Shown one piece after another: positions 8,804 through 16,778 of a DNA stretch of 54,132 nt. Source of the DNA: Pauljensenia sp. (GTDB taxonomy: Bacteria > Actinomycetota > Actinomycetes > Actinomycetales > Actinomycetaceae); contig JASBZF010000001.1 of the NCBI GenBank assembly GCA_029983625.1, forward strand, positions 1-54,132, given 5' to 3'. Position 1 is the stretch's first letter. The number at the start of each line of letters is the position of its first letter. Position numbers and translations under genes: made by a program. The notes beneath the pieces are model-generated. The model did no database searches. It was not told the DNA's origin and saw only the letters and a list, made by a program, of their open reading frames with translations.

Positions 8804-9265
8804 CTATTCGCTGTGCTGATCGCCCTCGATTCCCGTATTTTCATCCTCATCTGGCTGCTGAACACTCTTTTGCTCTGTCGTCGGAGTTTCTTCCTCAGCC
8901 TTCTTCGCAGCATTCGTTTTGGCGTTGCGTCGTTTTTCGCGCTGAATGTCGCGTCCAATTTTAAAAAGGAAATCAGGGTCGTCGTCTGGAGCGAGCGGCC
9001 GAGGTTCTTCTTCGTGTGAATGCGGTGGACGCGGCACGGGAATTGGCGGAAGAGGCGACTGTCCAGCTTCAGCGCGTGAAACAGCGCGAAGGATCACCCA
9101 GGCGACAGAGCCAAGAGAAAAAGTGGGGATCGTGATGAGGATAAGAATCAGCCACATTGCTTTTGGTATCCGTGCCGGAACTTCCTCCTCGGGAGTGCGG
9201 AACCAGTCGGCGATCGCGTACACGGTGACGGCAATCCAAGCGATGACGATGAGAACTCTCAACAC
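8804..9265 (-). CDS. PLDc_N-domain membrane protein
   Basis: A 153-residue protein with two N-terminal transmembrane helices (about residues 3-22 and 36-62) separated by a short loop, the layout of the phospholipase-D N-terminal (PLDc_N) domain. A long charged, Glu/Lys-rich cytoplasmic tail follows. The start is a GTG at 9265 with no ribosome binding site; TAAAAT sits exactly 6 nt upstream, which suggests leaderless translation. In Actinobacteria such proteins commonly neighbour menaquinone genes; their role is unknown. Confidence 0.75.
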   Translation of the reverse strand: MLRVLIVIAWIAVTVYAIADWFRTPEEEVPARIPKAMWLILILITIPTFSLGSVAWVILRAVSRAEAGQSPLPPIPVPRPPHSHEEEPRPLAPDDDPDFLFKIGRDIQREKRRNAKTNAAKKAEEETPTTEQKSVQQPDEDENTGIEGDQHSE

Positions 9266-9271
9266 GCGGCA

Positions 9272-9277
9272 ATTTTA
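9272..9277 (-). promoter_or_regulatory. -10 box for a leaderless start (PLDc_N gene)
   Basis: TAAAAT on the minus strand, separated from the GTG start by exactly 6 nt (TGCCGC). No ribosome binding site is present, so transcription probably starts at the G of the start codon. Confidence 0.55.
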
Positions 9278-9340
9278 TCCAGTGATCCAGATGGGAGTTC
9301 TGGGCAAGGGTTCCGCCCTCGGCGAAGGAAAAAGAAAAAA

Positions 9341-10234
9341 TTAAGCGAGGAGGAGCATTGCACTCATGATGAGCGCGTAAGCCAGTGTGAACACACCCGT
9401 GCGACGCAGCACAGGAATAAGAGCAGCGCCTTTGGCGCCCATAATGACGGGGGAAACGACGGCTGCCGCACCAAAGGCCGTGAGGAACATCAGCGAAAGC
9501 GAAGTCGCCCAAGAAAACTCCAGCGCGTGAAGGACCGCCCCGACAACGGTGACGGAAATCGTGAAACAGACGGAAAACACTGTCCGAGATTTCGTATCAC
9601 CGAGGCGCACCGCGAGGGTGCGTTTCCCGCAGTCCCTGTCAGAAGGTAGATCACGGATATTGTTCACCATGAGAAGAGCGACGGATAAAAGCCCAAGAGC
9701 TGAAGCTAACCCCCATAACCAGCCCGGCGCTGCCTGGATCTGCGTCCAGGTGGTGCCCACGCACGCCATCAGGCCAAAGAAGAGAAAAACAAAGAGTTCG
9801 GACAATCCCACACCCATGTATCCGTAAGGAGTTCGCCCTCCCGTATAGAACCATCCGGCGAGGACGGCAAGTATTCCGGGGACGAGGAGAAGCCACTGTC
9901 CCGACAGGGCAAGAAGGACCAGACCGGAAGCGGCGGCCAGCGCGTAAAAAGCTAAGGCGACACCCAGGACAGCTTTCGCTGAAGCAAGACCGGAAGCGGT
10001 GAGCCTGAGAGGGCCTTGGCGGTGAGTATCGGTGCCTCTGATTCCGTCGGAGTAGTCGTTCGAATAGTTGACGCCGATCTGTAAAGCTAAGGCGACGCTG
10101 AGGGCGAGCACTGCACGCAGCGGATCAAATCCGCCAAGATGGTAGGCCGCTGCCGATCCGAGGATCACGGGGGAAGCTGCTGCGGGAAGAGTGCGTGGAC
10201 GAGCACCTTCAATCCACTGCGGTAGTGTCGTCAT
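9341..10234 (-). CDS. menA: 1,4-dihydroxy-2-naphthoate polyprenyltransferase
   Basis: Integral membrane prenyltransferase that joins the polyprenyl chain to DHNA to form demethylmenaquinone. It begins WIEGARPRTLPAAASPV, a classic MenA N-terminus. The Asp-rich motif NYSNDYSDGIRGTD (about residues 56-69) binds the Mg-pyrophosphate, and a second such motif is NNIRDLPSDRDCGKRT. Multiple membrane helices are visible. The open frame extends to 10360, but the ATG at 10234 has AAGGAG 8 nt upstream and gives the normal 297 aa. It lies 67 bp downstream of menE on the same strand. Confidence 0.93.
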   Translation of the reverse strand: MTTLPQWIEGARPRTLPAAASPVILGSAAAYHLGGFDPLRAVLALSVALALQIGVNYSNDYSDGIRGTDTHRQGPLRLTASGLASAKAVLGVALAFYALAAASGLVLLALSGQWLLLVPGILAVLAGWFYTGGRTPYGYMGVGLSELFVFLFFGLMACVGTTWTQIQAAPGWLWGLASALGLLSVALLMVNNIRDLPSDRDCGKRTLAVRLGDTKSRTVFSVCFTISVTVVGAVLHALEFSWATSLSLMFLTAFGAAAVVSPVIMGAKGAALIPVLRRTGVFTLAYALIMSAMLLLA

Positions 10235-10301
10235 CTGTGCAACTCCTTGCCGTCTGAGACGATGATGAGGCGCCAGGTGAGTCCTGAAGCCTGTTCTTGC
10301 G

Positions 10302-11624
10302 CTACCTACGCCAGTCGCGTTCGGGCCGACATTCGTCCTCGGCGATTGTGTGGGCAGCAATCCTATCGATCTTCACGCCGTTGAGACAGGGGAGGGCTTC
10401 GACGGCCACGACACGTCGGGGTGCGTAGGCGCGGCCAATACGAGAACCGACCTGGTCGCGGACCATTCGTCCGAGGGCTTGCATCTGTTCAGGTGAGTGT
10501 GGCATTTCTTGTGGAACGACGAGGGCGGTGACGATCTGCCCCCACTTTTCATCAGGGGTCGCCGTGACCCACGAATCTGCAATACCGGGTATGTCGAGCA
10601 GTGCGTTGAGGACTTGTCCTGGCGCAACTGAAAGCCCTCCGGTGAGGATCACATCATCAGCTCGGCCTTCGACGCGCACCACACCGCCGCCGGTAATGAC
10701 TCCGAGATCCCCCGTTAAAAGCCAGGTGTGCCCGCCCTCGTCAAAAAAAGGAGAATCGGCATCGAGGTAGCGGTTCATGAGGACCGGACCGGAGATGGCT
10801 AAACGATTCGCGCCGTCACGGTCAACGGCGCGGACCTGGACGCCGGGTAAAGGTGTGCCGTCGTAGACACAGCCGCCGCAGGTCTCTGTCATGCCGTAGG
10901 TTGTCACGATTTTAAGACCGGCCTGTTTGGCGCGTTCGAGCAGAGCTTTTTGTGTTGCTGCCCCGCCGATAAGAATCGCGGCGAGAGAGCGCATCGCAGT
11001 GAGTACTTCTTCACCGGCTTCCAGGCAGGCGGCGAGCTGCGTGGGGACAAGAGAAAGGTATCCGGGTACCTCGGGATTTTCAGTGGCCCCCGCAATTGCT
11101 GGTAAAAGGGCTGAGGGGCGGAAAGTATCTGGACTGTCCACGATGAGAGGATCAGTGCCCGCGACGGCGGCGCGCACGAGGACCATCGCTCCGGCGATGT
11201 GATGGGTGGGGAGAGCGAGAATCCAACGACCGGGGCCTTGAAGGGCAAGGTGGGTGGCATTCGCGGAAGCGAGGAGAGCTTCGACTGAAAGCCCAACAAG
11301 GTGGGGGGCACCTGAAGTGGAGCCGGAGGTGGAAACAATCAGGTCCACGCCTGTGAAGAGGGAAGGATCTTCGATTTTTTGTGCGAGAGCGGGGAAGTGT
11401 TCGGCGGGGAATGCCTGCGCGGGAGTGGTGGCGCTTTGCTGAAGTGACGAGGGCGGAACCTCTCGCGGATCACGCAGTGCGACGAGTGTATGCGGTGCGG
11501 GATGCTCGGGATCTGCGAGGCGTTCTTCGTGGAGCTCGATGATTTTATGGATTGCCGCGTTCGCGAGGGCGACGGCCCCGATCTGCATACCGCCAGGGAC
11601 GACGAGGATGCGCGTGTGAGACAT
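10302..11624 (-). CDS. menE: o-Succinylbenzoate-CoA ligase
   Basis: Adenylate-forming enzyme that activates OSB for ring closure by MenB. The ANL motifs are present: STSGSTSGAPHLV (phosphate loop, about residue 99), TYGMTETCGG, and LLTGDLG followed by GRADDVILTGG. The catalytic lysine is probably in NGVKIDR near the C-terminus. At 440 aa it has the shortened N-terminus usual in actinobacterial MenE. The start has a very strong AGGAGGT ribosome binding site. It probably forms an operon with menA. Confidence 0.92.
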   Translation of the reverse strand: MSHTRILVVPGGMQIGAVALANAAIHKIIELHEERLADPEHPAPHTLVALRDPREVPPSSLQQSATTPAQAFPAEHFPALAQKIEDPSLFTGVDLIVSTSGSTSGAPHLVGLSVEALLASANATHLALQGPGRWILALPTHHIAGAMVLVRAAVAGTDPLIVDSPDTFRPSALLPAIAGATENPEVPGYLSLVPTQLAACLEAGEEVLTAMRSLAAILIGGAATQKALLERAKQAGLKIVTTYGMTETCGGCVYDGTPLPGVQVRAVDRDGANRLAISGPVLMNRYLDADSPFFDEGGHTWLLTGDLGVITGGGVVRVEGRADDVILTGGLSVAPGQVLNALLDIPGIADSWVTATPDEKWGQIVTALVVPQEMPHSPEQMQALGRMVRDQVGSRIGRAYAPRRVVAVEALPCLNGVKIDRIAAHTIAEDECRPERDWRR

Positions 11625-11826
11625 CGAGACCTCCTAGGCGATGAAAAGGGGCAGTGTGCTTGGGTCCGTTTTCTGATTCGATCCGAACAGCCTAGGTAGT
11701 TTACTGAGAAACTGCGAAGTTGAGGTTCTTGTGGGTGTCGAAGTGTTGTCCCTGTGTGGGGATCGGGCTTTGAGTTGAAAATGAAAACATAGTGGACGCG
11801 CGGAGCCTCAGTGCGGTAGCAGCGGA

Positions 11827-11832
11827 TATCAT
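11827..11832 (+). promoter_or_regulatory. -10 box for a leaderless start (L,D-transpeptidase gene)
   Basis: TATCAT placed 7 nt before the ATG at 11840. No ribosome binding site precedes any of the candidate ATGs there (11840, 11843, 11846). Confidence 0.4.
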
Positions 11833-11839
11833 ATGCCCG

Positions 11840-13279
11840 ATGATGATGCGAATTTCGACAAAAATGAAAGTGGTGATCGCTTCGGTTGCCGCTTTGCTTG
11901 TCGTCCTCGTGGGTGCCACCGCAGCCTATGCGATCTCCTATGCGGATCGTGTACTTCCTGGAATGAGGCTTGCGGGTGAATCCGTGACCGGCATGTCCCG
12001 TGAAGAGCTTGTGTCTGTGATTGAGTCTCGTGCTGCGGATACGAAGATCACTTTTAACATTAACGGCACCGCAACTGAGACGAGCCTGTCTCAGGCAGGT
12101 GTCACAGTGGATGCGCAGAGTACCGCGGATGCGGTGTTCGCTCCCAACGCGGGATTCGGCTCGAAGATCGGCGCTCTTTTCCGTTCCCAGGATGTGACTC
12201 CGGTTTTGAAAACGGATGAGAAAGCCCTCGCGTCTTTCGCGACTGAGCTTGCCGCCACCACGGGGACTCCGGTGACGGATGCGACAGTGCTTCTTGGTGA
12301 AGACGGTGTGACTTTCACGACGACACAATCTGCCGTGGGATCGCTTGTCGATGAAGAAGCAGTCAAGAAAGCTGTGATGACTCAAGGCATGGCTTTGACT
12401 TCGGGGTCGTATGCTTTGCAGGCTCGCGAAGTGAGCCCGAAAGTGACGAATGAAGCGGCTTTCACTGCAGCTGAGTCTGCGAACGCGATGGTTGCTCTGG
12501 ATGTTGTTCTCAGTGACGGCGTTGAAGTCTTTCCTGCTTCCGCTGTCGATAAGGCATCCTGGGTGAAGATCGAGCCGAATAACGATGGCACTGTGAAGGT
12601 GTCGCTTGATGCTGAGAAGTCAGCTGCCTGGGTGAAAAGGATTGTGGATGAGACGAATATCGAGGTCGTCAACGGCATTCGCAACATCAATAGTTACGGT
12701 ACGGTGGTTGCCGTCGCAAAGGAAGGTGTTGCGGGTAGGAGTGCAAATAACACGGATGCGCTTGCACGCGCCTTAATGACGGCCTTGACTGCGGGACAGG
12801 CATATTCGGGAACCATTACTTACGACGATGTTCCTCCGACTTTTGAAGAGCGTCTCATCGCCGATGGGGCGGAAAAACTGATCTACCAGGCGGCCCCTGG
12901 TGAGAAGTGGATCGATATTGATCTGACTGCTATCACGATCACCCTGTATGAAGGTGCCACTGTTGTTGGTGGTCCTTTTGCGATGGTTCCGGGCGCACCC
13001 CAGACTCCGACGGTGCAGGGCATCTATCACGTCTACCTCAAGTATCCGTCTCAGACGATGCGCGGTACGAACGTTGACGGCACGCCTTATGTGGCACCAA
13101 ACGTTCCCTGGGTGACTTACTTCACCGGTTCCTATGCGATACACGGGGCTCCGTGGTTGCAGAGTTTTGGCTGGAAGGGGGACGAGGGTTCGCACGGATG
13201 CCTCAATATGCCGGTGTCAGCGGCAAAACGTGTGTTTGACTGGGCGGACATCGGTACGACGGTGGTCTCACACGAATGA
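11840..13279 (+). CDS. L,D-transpeptidase (YkuD domain) with peptidoglycan-binding-type repeats
   Basis: Cell-wall enzyme expected to make 3-3 cross-links in peptidoglycan. A basic stretch and a single hydrophobic helix (about residues 8-32) anchor or export it. Two PG_binding_4/VanW-type segments follow. The C-terminal YkuD domain carries the conserved HGAPW and SHGCLNM motifs, with the catalytic cysteine near residue 454. The frame is open from a GTG at 11792. I prefer the ATG cluster at 11840 because the leading residues are non-hydrophobic and a TATCAT box sits 7 nt upstream. It is convergent with menB. Confidence 0.9.
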   Translation: MMMRISTKMKVVIASVAALLVVLVGATAAYAISYADRVLPGMRLAGESVTGMSREELVSVIESRAADTKITFNINGTATETSLSQAGVTVDAQSTADAVFAPNAGFGSKIGALFRSQDVTPVLKTDEKALASFATELAATTGTPVTDATVLLGEDGVTFTTTQSAVGSLVDEEAVKKAVMTQGMALTSGSYALQAREVSPKVTNEAAFTAAESANAMVALDVVLSDGVEVFPASAVDKASWVKIEPNNDGTVKVSLDAEKSAAWVKRIVDETNIEVVNGIRNINSYGTVVAVAKEGVAGRSANNTDALARALMTALTAGQAYSGTITYDDVPPTFEERLIADGAEKLIYQAAPGEKWIDIDLTAITITLYEGATVVGGPFAMVPGAPQTPTVQGIYHVYLKYPSQTMRGTNVDGTPYVAPNVPWVTYFTGSYAIHGAPWLQSFGWKGDEGSHGCLNMPVSAAKRVFDWADIGTTVVSHE

Positions 13280-13364
13280 GCGCACAATGAAACCCGCGCT
13301 CCCACTCTGCCTTCAAAGAGCAATCAAGGTCGAGGGGAGCAGGCGTGGCATGTGAAGGGCTGCG

Positions 13365-13403
13365 GGTGGGGCGGCGCATGAAAAGCGCCCACCTCACCGC
13401 CCC
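13365..13403. terminator. GC-rich hairpin between convergent L,D-transpeptidase and menB genes
   Basis: Two alternative foldings are visible. GGGGCGG at 13368-13374 pairs with CCGCCCC at 13397-13403. Alternatively GGTGG plus GCGC pairs with GCGC plus CCACC around ATGAAAA. It lies in a 129-bp convergent gap and may serve both directions. There is no T tract. Confidence 0.4.
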
Positions 13404-13408
13404 GTACT

Positions 13409-14389
13409 TTAGAAGTAATACGGGTGCGCGCTCCAGTCGGGAGCGCGGTGCTCCAAGAAAGCGTCGCGTCCTTCTTGAGCTTCCGGCGTCATATACGCCA
13501 TGCGTGTCGCTTCACCTGCAAAAAGCTGCTGTCCTGCCATTCCGTCGTCTGCGAGGTTGAAAGCAAACTTCAGCATACGGATCGCTTGCGGGGACTTCGT
13601 GGCGATTGTTGCGGCCCATTCCAGTGCCGTCTCTTCGAGGCGAGAATGTGGGACTGCGGCGTTGACCACTCCCCAGCGTTCAGCGGTTTGAGCGTCGTAG
13701 CGCTTGGCGAGGAAGAAGATTTCGCGCGCGCGTTTATCTCCGACTTGACGGGCAAGCAGCGCTGAACCGTAGCCTGCGTCGAAGGACCCAACATTTGCGT
13801 CGGTCTGCATGAATGCCGCGTGTTCTTGCGATGCGACAGAAAGGTCGCAAATCACGTTGAGTGAGTGACCTCCACCTGCCGCCCATCCGGGAATTGCGGC
13901 GATTACCACTTTTGGCATGTGGCGGATTAATCGTTGAACTTCAAGGATATGAAGCCGACCGGCGCGCGTCGGATCAACCTGTTCACGCCGCGTCGCGGTG
14001 TCTGCGCCCTCGTCAGCACCTTCGACCTCGTAACGGTAGCCGTCGGCTCCGCGTACTCGTTGATCCCCGCCCGAACAGAAAGAATAGCCGCCGTCTTTTG
14101 CGCTCGGCCCATTCCCCGTGAGGATGACCGCTGCGACATCACTGGTCTGGCGTGCATGATCGAGGCAGCGGTACAGCTCATCAACGGTTGCGGGTCTGAA
14201 AGCATTGCGGATGTCGGGACGGTCAAAGGCGATGCGCACCACCGGCAGATCTTCGCCTGCGCGGCGGCCATCCTGTTCTACTCCACGCGAGATTCCACGA
14301 TGGTAGGTGATGTCGTGGAGTGTGAAGCCTGCGACTTCGCGCCACCGAGTCGGGTCGAAGGTGTCAGAAACGAAGGGAAGGGCACTCAT
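13409..14389 (-). CDS. menB: 1,4-Dihydroxy-2-naphthoyl-CoA synthase
   Basis: Crotonase-fold enzyme that closes the naphthoate ring from OSB-CoA. Family signatures are FDRPDIRNAFRP, FCSGGDQRVRG, AAIPGWAAGGGHSLNVICDLSVAS, QTDANVGSFDAGYGS and the C-terminal APDWSAHPYYF. At 326 aa it carries a slightly longer loop after the GGDQ motif (GYRYEVEGADEGADTATRREQV), seen in actinobacterial MenB. It stands alone on its strand, convergent with the L,D-transpeptidase gene and divergent from the GH42-relic gene. Confidence 0.95.
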   Translation of the reverse strand: MSALPFVSDTFDPTRWREVAGFTLHDITYHRGISRGVEQDGRRAGEDLPVVRIAFDRPDIRNAFRPATVDELYRCLDHARQTSDVAAVILTGNGPSAKDGGYSFCSGGDQRVRGADGYRYEVEGADEGADTATRREQVDPTRAGRLHILEVQRLIRHMPKVVIAAIPGWAAGGGHSLNVICDLSVASQEHAAFMQTDANVGSFDAGYGSALLARQVGDKRAREIFFLAKRYDAQTAERWGVVNAAVPHSRLEETALEWAATIATKSPQAIRMLKFAFNLADDGMAGQQLFAGEATRMAYMTPEAQEGRDAFLEHRAPDWSAHPYYF

Positions 14390-14586
14390 GGCACAAGCCT
14401 ACGCAAGCGCCAGCTCTCTTCTTTCCGCAGTGTGTATCTCGGTGTGTGTCTCGCCTGTGTTTCCCGTGGCCTTCTTCAGCTTGTGAGGTCGTATATGTAC
14501 CGGATGGGATACGGGTTTGTGTGGGATTGTGCGCTCTTCTTTCTGGGCGCTGTGTTTGTGCGAACGGAAATGCCGATGAGGACGGG

Positions 14587-14592
14587 TAATCT
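14587..14592 (+). promoter_or_regulatory. -10 box for a leaderless start (GH42 relic-menC-menD operon)
   Basis: TAATCT placed exactly 6 nt (GCGGAC) before the ATG at 14599. No ribosome binding site is present. Confidence 0.5.
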
Positions 14593-14598
14593 GCGGAC

Positions 14599-15708
14599 AT
14601 GACCGAGCTGCCCGTCTTCACATTTGCGCCGGCATCTGCGCACGACCTCGTCTTTTCCTTGGACTGTGCGCGTGCTGAATCGTGTACGCACTCGTGGATC
14701 GCAAGCTTTCACATTACGGAGAACATGAGTGAGTCTGAGCGCCGTGGACTGGCGGTCCTCGCCGCCGCCCACGGCGCCTGGGAAGCGCGCGGGGACGGGG
14801 GAACTCGACTCGTCGCTTTGGAAAGTGAGCTTGATGACGCGCTCAAAATAATCGCAGCTCGGGAAGATGAGTCGGGAGACATTGCTCTTGTGTGTGCGAA
14901 TCAGGAAGGAGCTGAGGGCCTGAAACACTGGCATCGCAGTGCCTGGGAAGCGGGATACTCCCTACGTTTGGCCTCCCCTAAGGAGTGGGCACATCTGAGA
15001 AGCAAACCCCTTTGCCCACTTGTGATCTGTGCAGGAGCAGTCGAACCTGAGTTTATTGAGGATGAGTGCCGTCAGGGCAGACAGGTCATCTGGGATACCT
15101 CTAAAGAAGATGAGAATCCGCAATATACAGATTCTGAAATCGTGGCCTATCGCATTTCCCGTGCGCACAGAACTTTCCTCGACGCATGTACTCCTCCCTC
15201 TTCCTCACCGCTTGCGCCTGGGCCTTTACTTCGTGAGGTCTCACCGTTACTGAAACGCGCCATGAAACTCCTCGGCGATCCGCCTCCCGCTGCGCGCACA
15301 CTGAACGCTTCGCCTGCTCCGCTGAGGAATATCGGAGCTTCGGAGCAGGTCATCGCCTCTTGCCCTCAGTCTTCAGATCCCATCTTGACGTACCAGCCCT
15401 GTGCTTCGGGCGGCCTGTGGAGGATATCGGCCCGTCTGGATGCGGCAACCCGCCGCGCCCTCCTCGCCCTCGTCGCAGCTGTTGCGTATCTGGCACCTCC
15501 GCAAGCGACTGTGCCCGACGGAGTGGAGGCCGTGCATCGATCCGGGGCGCTTTTTCTTTTCAACCATGCCGATCGCGCGCGTGAACTCTCAGCAGTCATT
15601 GGTCGTGATGCGGTTTCAGAATCGGAATGTACGGGACACGCCCTTTTGGGACCGGCCTCGGCGATGCTTCTCCTTGAGGCGGGCGAACATACTCACAGGC
15701 GGGCATGA
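14599..15708 (+). CDS. GH42 beta-galactosidase remnant: trimerisation and C-terminal domains only
   Basis: A 369-residue intact reading frame without close family identity at first sight. Residues about 90-175 follow the GH42 middle (trimerisation) domain: a HRSAWEAGYSLRLASP core and LVICAGAVEPEFIEDECRQGRQVIWDT. Residues about 260-365 follow the GH42 C-terminal part: GGLWRISARLD, then GVEAVHRSGALFLFNHAD. Residues near 50-60 (LAVLAAAHGA) may be the last barrel strand. The TIM barrel and its two catalytic glutamates are missing (normal length about 650-700 aa), so hydrolysis is not expected. The stop overlaps the menC start by 4 bp. The family assignment is pattern-based inference. Confidence 0.55.
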   Translation: MTELPVFTFAPASAHDLVFSLDCARAESCTHSWIASFHITENMSESERRGLAVLAAAHGAWEARGDGGTRLVALESELDDALKIIAAREDESGDIALVCANQEGAEGLKHWHRSAWEAGYSLRLASPKEWAHLRSKPLCPLVICAGAVEPEFIEDECRQGRQVIWDTSKEDENPQYTDSEIVAYRISRAHRTFLDACTPPSSSPLAPGPLLREVSPLLKRAMKLLGDPPPAARTLNASPAPLRNIGASEQVIASCPQSSDPILTYQPCASGGLWRISARLDAATRRALLALVAAVAYLAPPQATVPDGVEAVHRSGALFLFNHADRARELSAVIGRDAVSESECTGHALLGPASAMLLLEAGEHTHRRA

Positions 15709-16778
15709 TGGACGCTATGTTTCGGCCTCGACACTCCGCTTGTCTTTCTCGAATCGACATCCCCACACTTCCATCGCATGTGCGCGCAGTCTTAGAAGGA
15801 ATCGACGAGCTTTTCGTGTACGAGCTGGCGATGAATGTTCGCTTCCGTCAGGTGAAGAGCCGAAACGGTCTTTTACTGCGCGGAAAGTACGGGTGGGCGG
15901 AGGCAGCTCCCTTCTGGGATTACGATCCGGTTGAGTCTGCGACATGGCTTGAAGGGGCGATTGATACGGCACTTTCACCTAGGCTTCGTCTCTACCACGA
16001 TACAGTCCCCGTGAATGTGACGATCCCGGTTGTTTCTCCTGACGCAGCCAGGGAGCGCGTGATGCGCTCAGGGGGCTGCACTACTGCCAAAGTGAAGGTC
16101 GCTGATCCGGGAGTAAGCCTTGATGATGATGTGGAACGAGTGCGCGCGGTCGCTCATGCTCTTGCGCACACGGTCGGCAAGGCGGCTCGTGTCCGCATCG
16201 ACGCAAATGCGGCCTGGAACGTGGAGGAGGCGATCAGAGCGATCGAACTCTTTGACGAGGCGGCCAGTACGGTCGGGGGTATTGAATACGTAGAACAGCC
16301 CTGTGCCAGTATCGATGAACTTGTGCATGTGCGTCACGCAGTGCGCGTCCCCATCGCCGCCGATGAGTCCATTCGTCGTGCTTGTGATCCTCTGGAGGTT
16401 GCGCGTGCGGGCGCTGCTGATATCGCGATCATCAAAATAGCGCCCCTGGGAGGGGTGAGGAAAGCCTTGCAGATCGCAGAAGAAACGGGCCTGCAGCCGG
16501 TGATTTCTTCCGCCCTCGAATCTTCAATCGGTATTCAAAGCGCAGTGCGTGCTGCCGCATCGATTCCAGGAGAACTTCTTGCATGCGGGCTTGCGACCGC
16601 TTCCTTTTTTACTTCCGATCTTGTCGCCGAACCCGTGCGTGTTGAGGCCGGAGCCTTGCCCGTTCGTGATCTTGCCCCCGATATGCGTCTCCTCGCTTCG
16701 CCCGTTGATGAAGCGCTGCGTATTCGCTGGGTACAACGCCTCAGTGCGATGGCCCTTCACCTTCAGGAACAGCAATGA
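15705..16778 (+). CDS. menC: o-Succinylbenzoate synthase
   Basis: Enolase-superfamily enzyme that dehydrates SHCHC to o-succinylbenzoate. Motifs in order are KVKV (catalytic lysine), RIDANAAW (metal Asp), EYVEQP (metal Glu), AADES (metal Asp), and IIKIAPLGG (second lysine). At 357 aa it has the length of actinobacterial MenC. It is translationally coupled at both ends: ATGA overlaps with the GH42 remnant before and menD after. A second ATG lies 3 bases in, at 15708. Confidence 0.93.
   Translation: MMDAMFRPRHSACLSRIDIPTLPSHVRAVLEGIDELFVYELAMNVRFRQVKSRNGLLLRGKYGWAEAAPFWDYDPVESATWLEGAIDTALSPRLRLYHDTVPVNVTIPVVSPDAARERVMRSGGCTTAKVKVADPGVSLDDDVERVRAVAHALAHTVGKAARVRIDANAAWNVEEAIRAIELFDEAASTVGGIEYVEQPCASIDELVHVRHAVRVPIAADESIRRACDPLEVARAGAADIAIIKIAPLGGVRKALQIAEETGLQPVISSALESSIGIQSAVRAAASIPGELLACGLATASFFTSDLVAEPVRVEAGALPVRDLAPDMRLLASPVDEALRIRWVQRLSAMALHLQEQQ

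Noticed and set aside
11339..12385. 348-codon frame antisense to the L,D-transpeptidase
   Set aside because: Arg/His/Ser-rich sequence without domain or ribosome binding site, overlapping two convincing genes.
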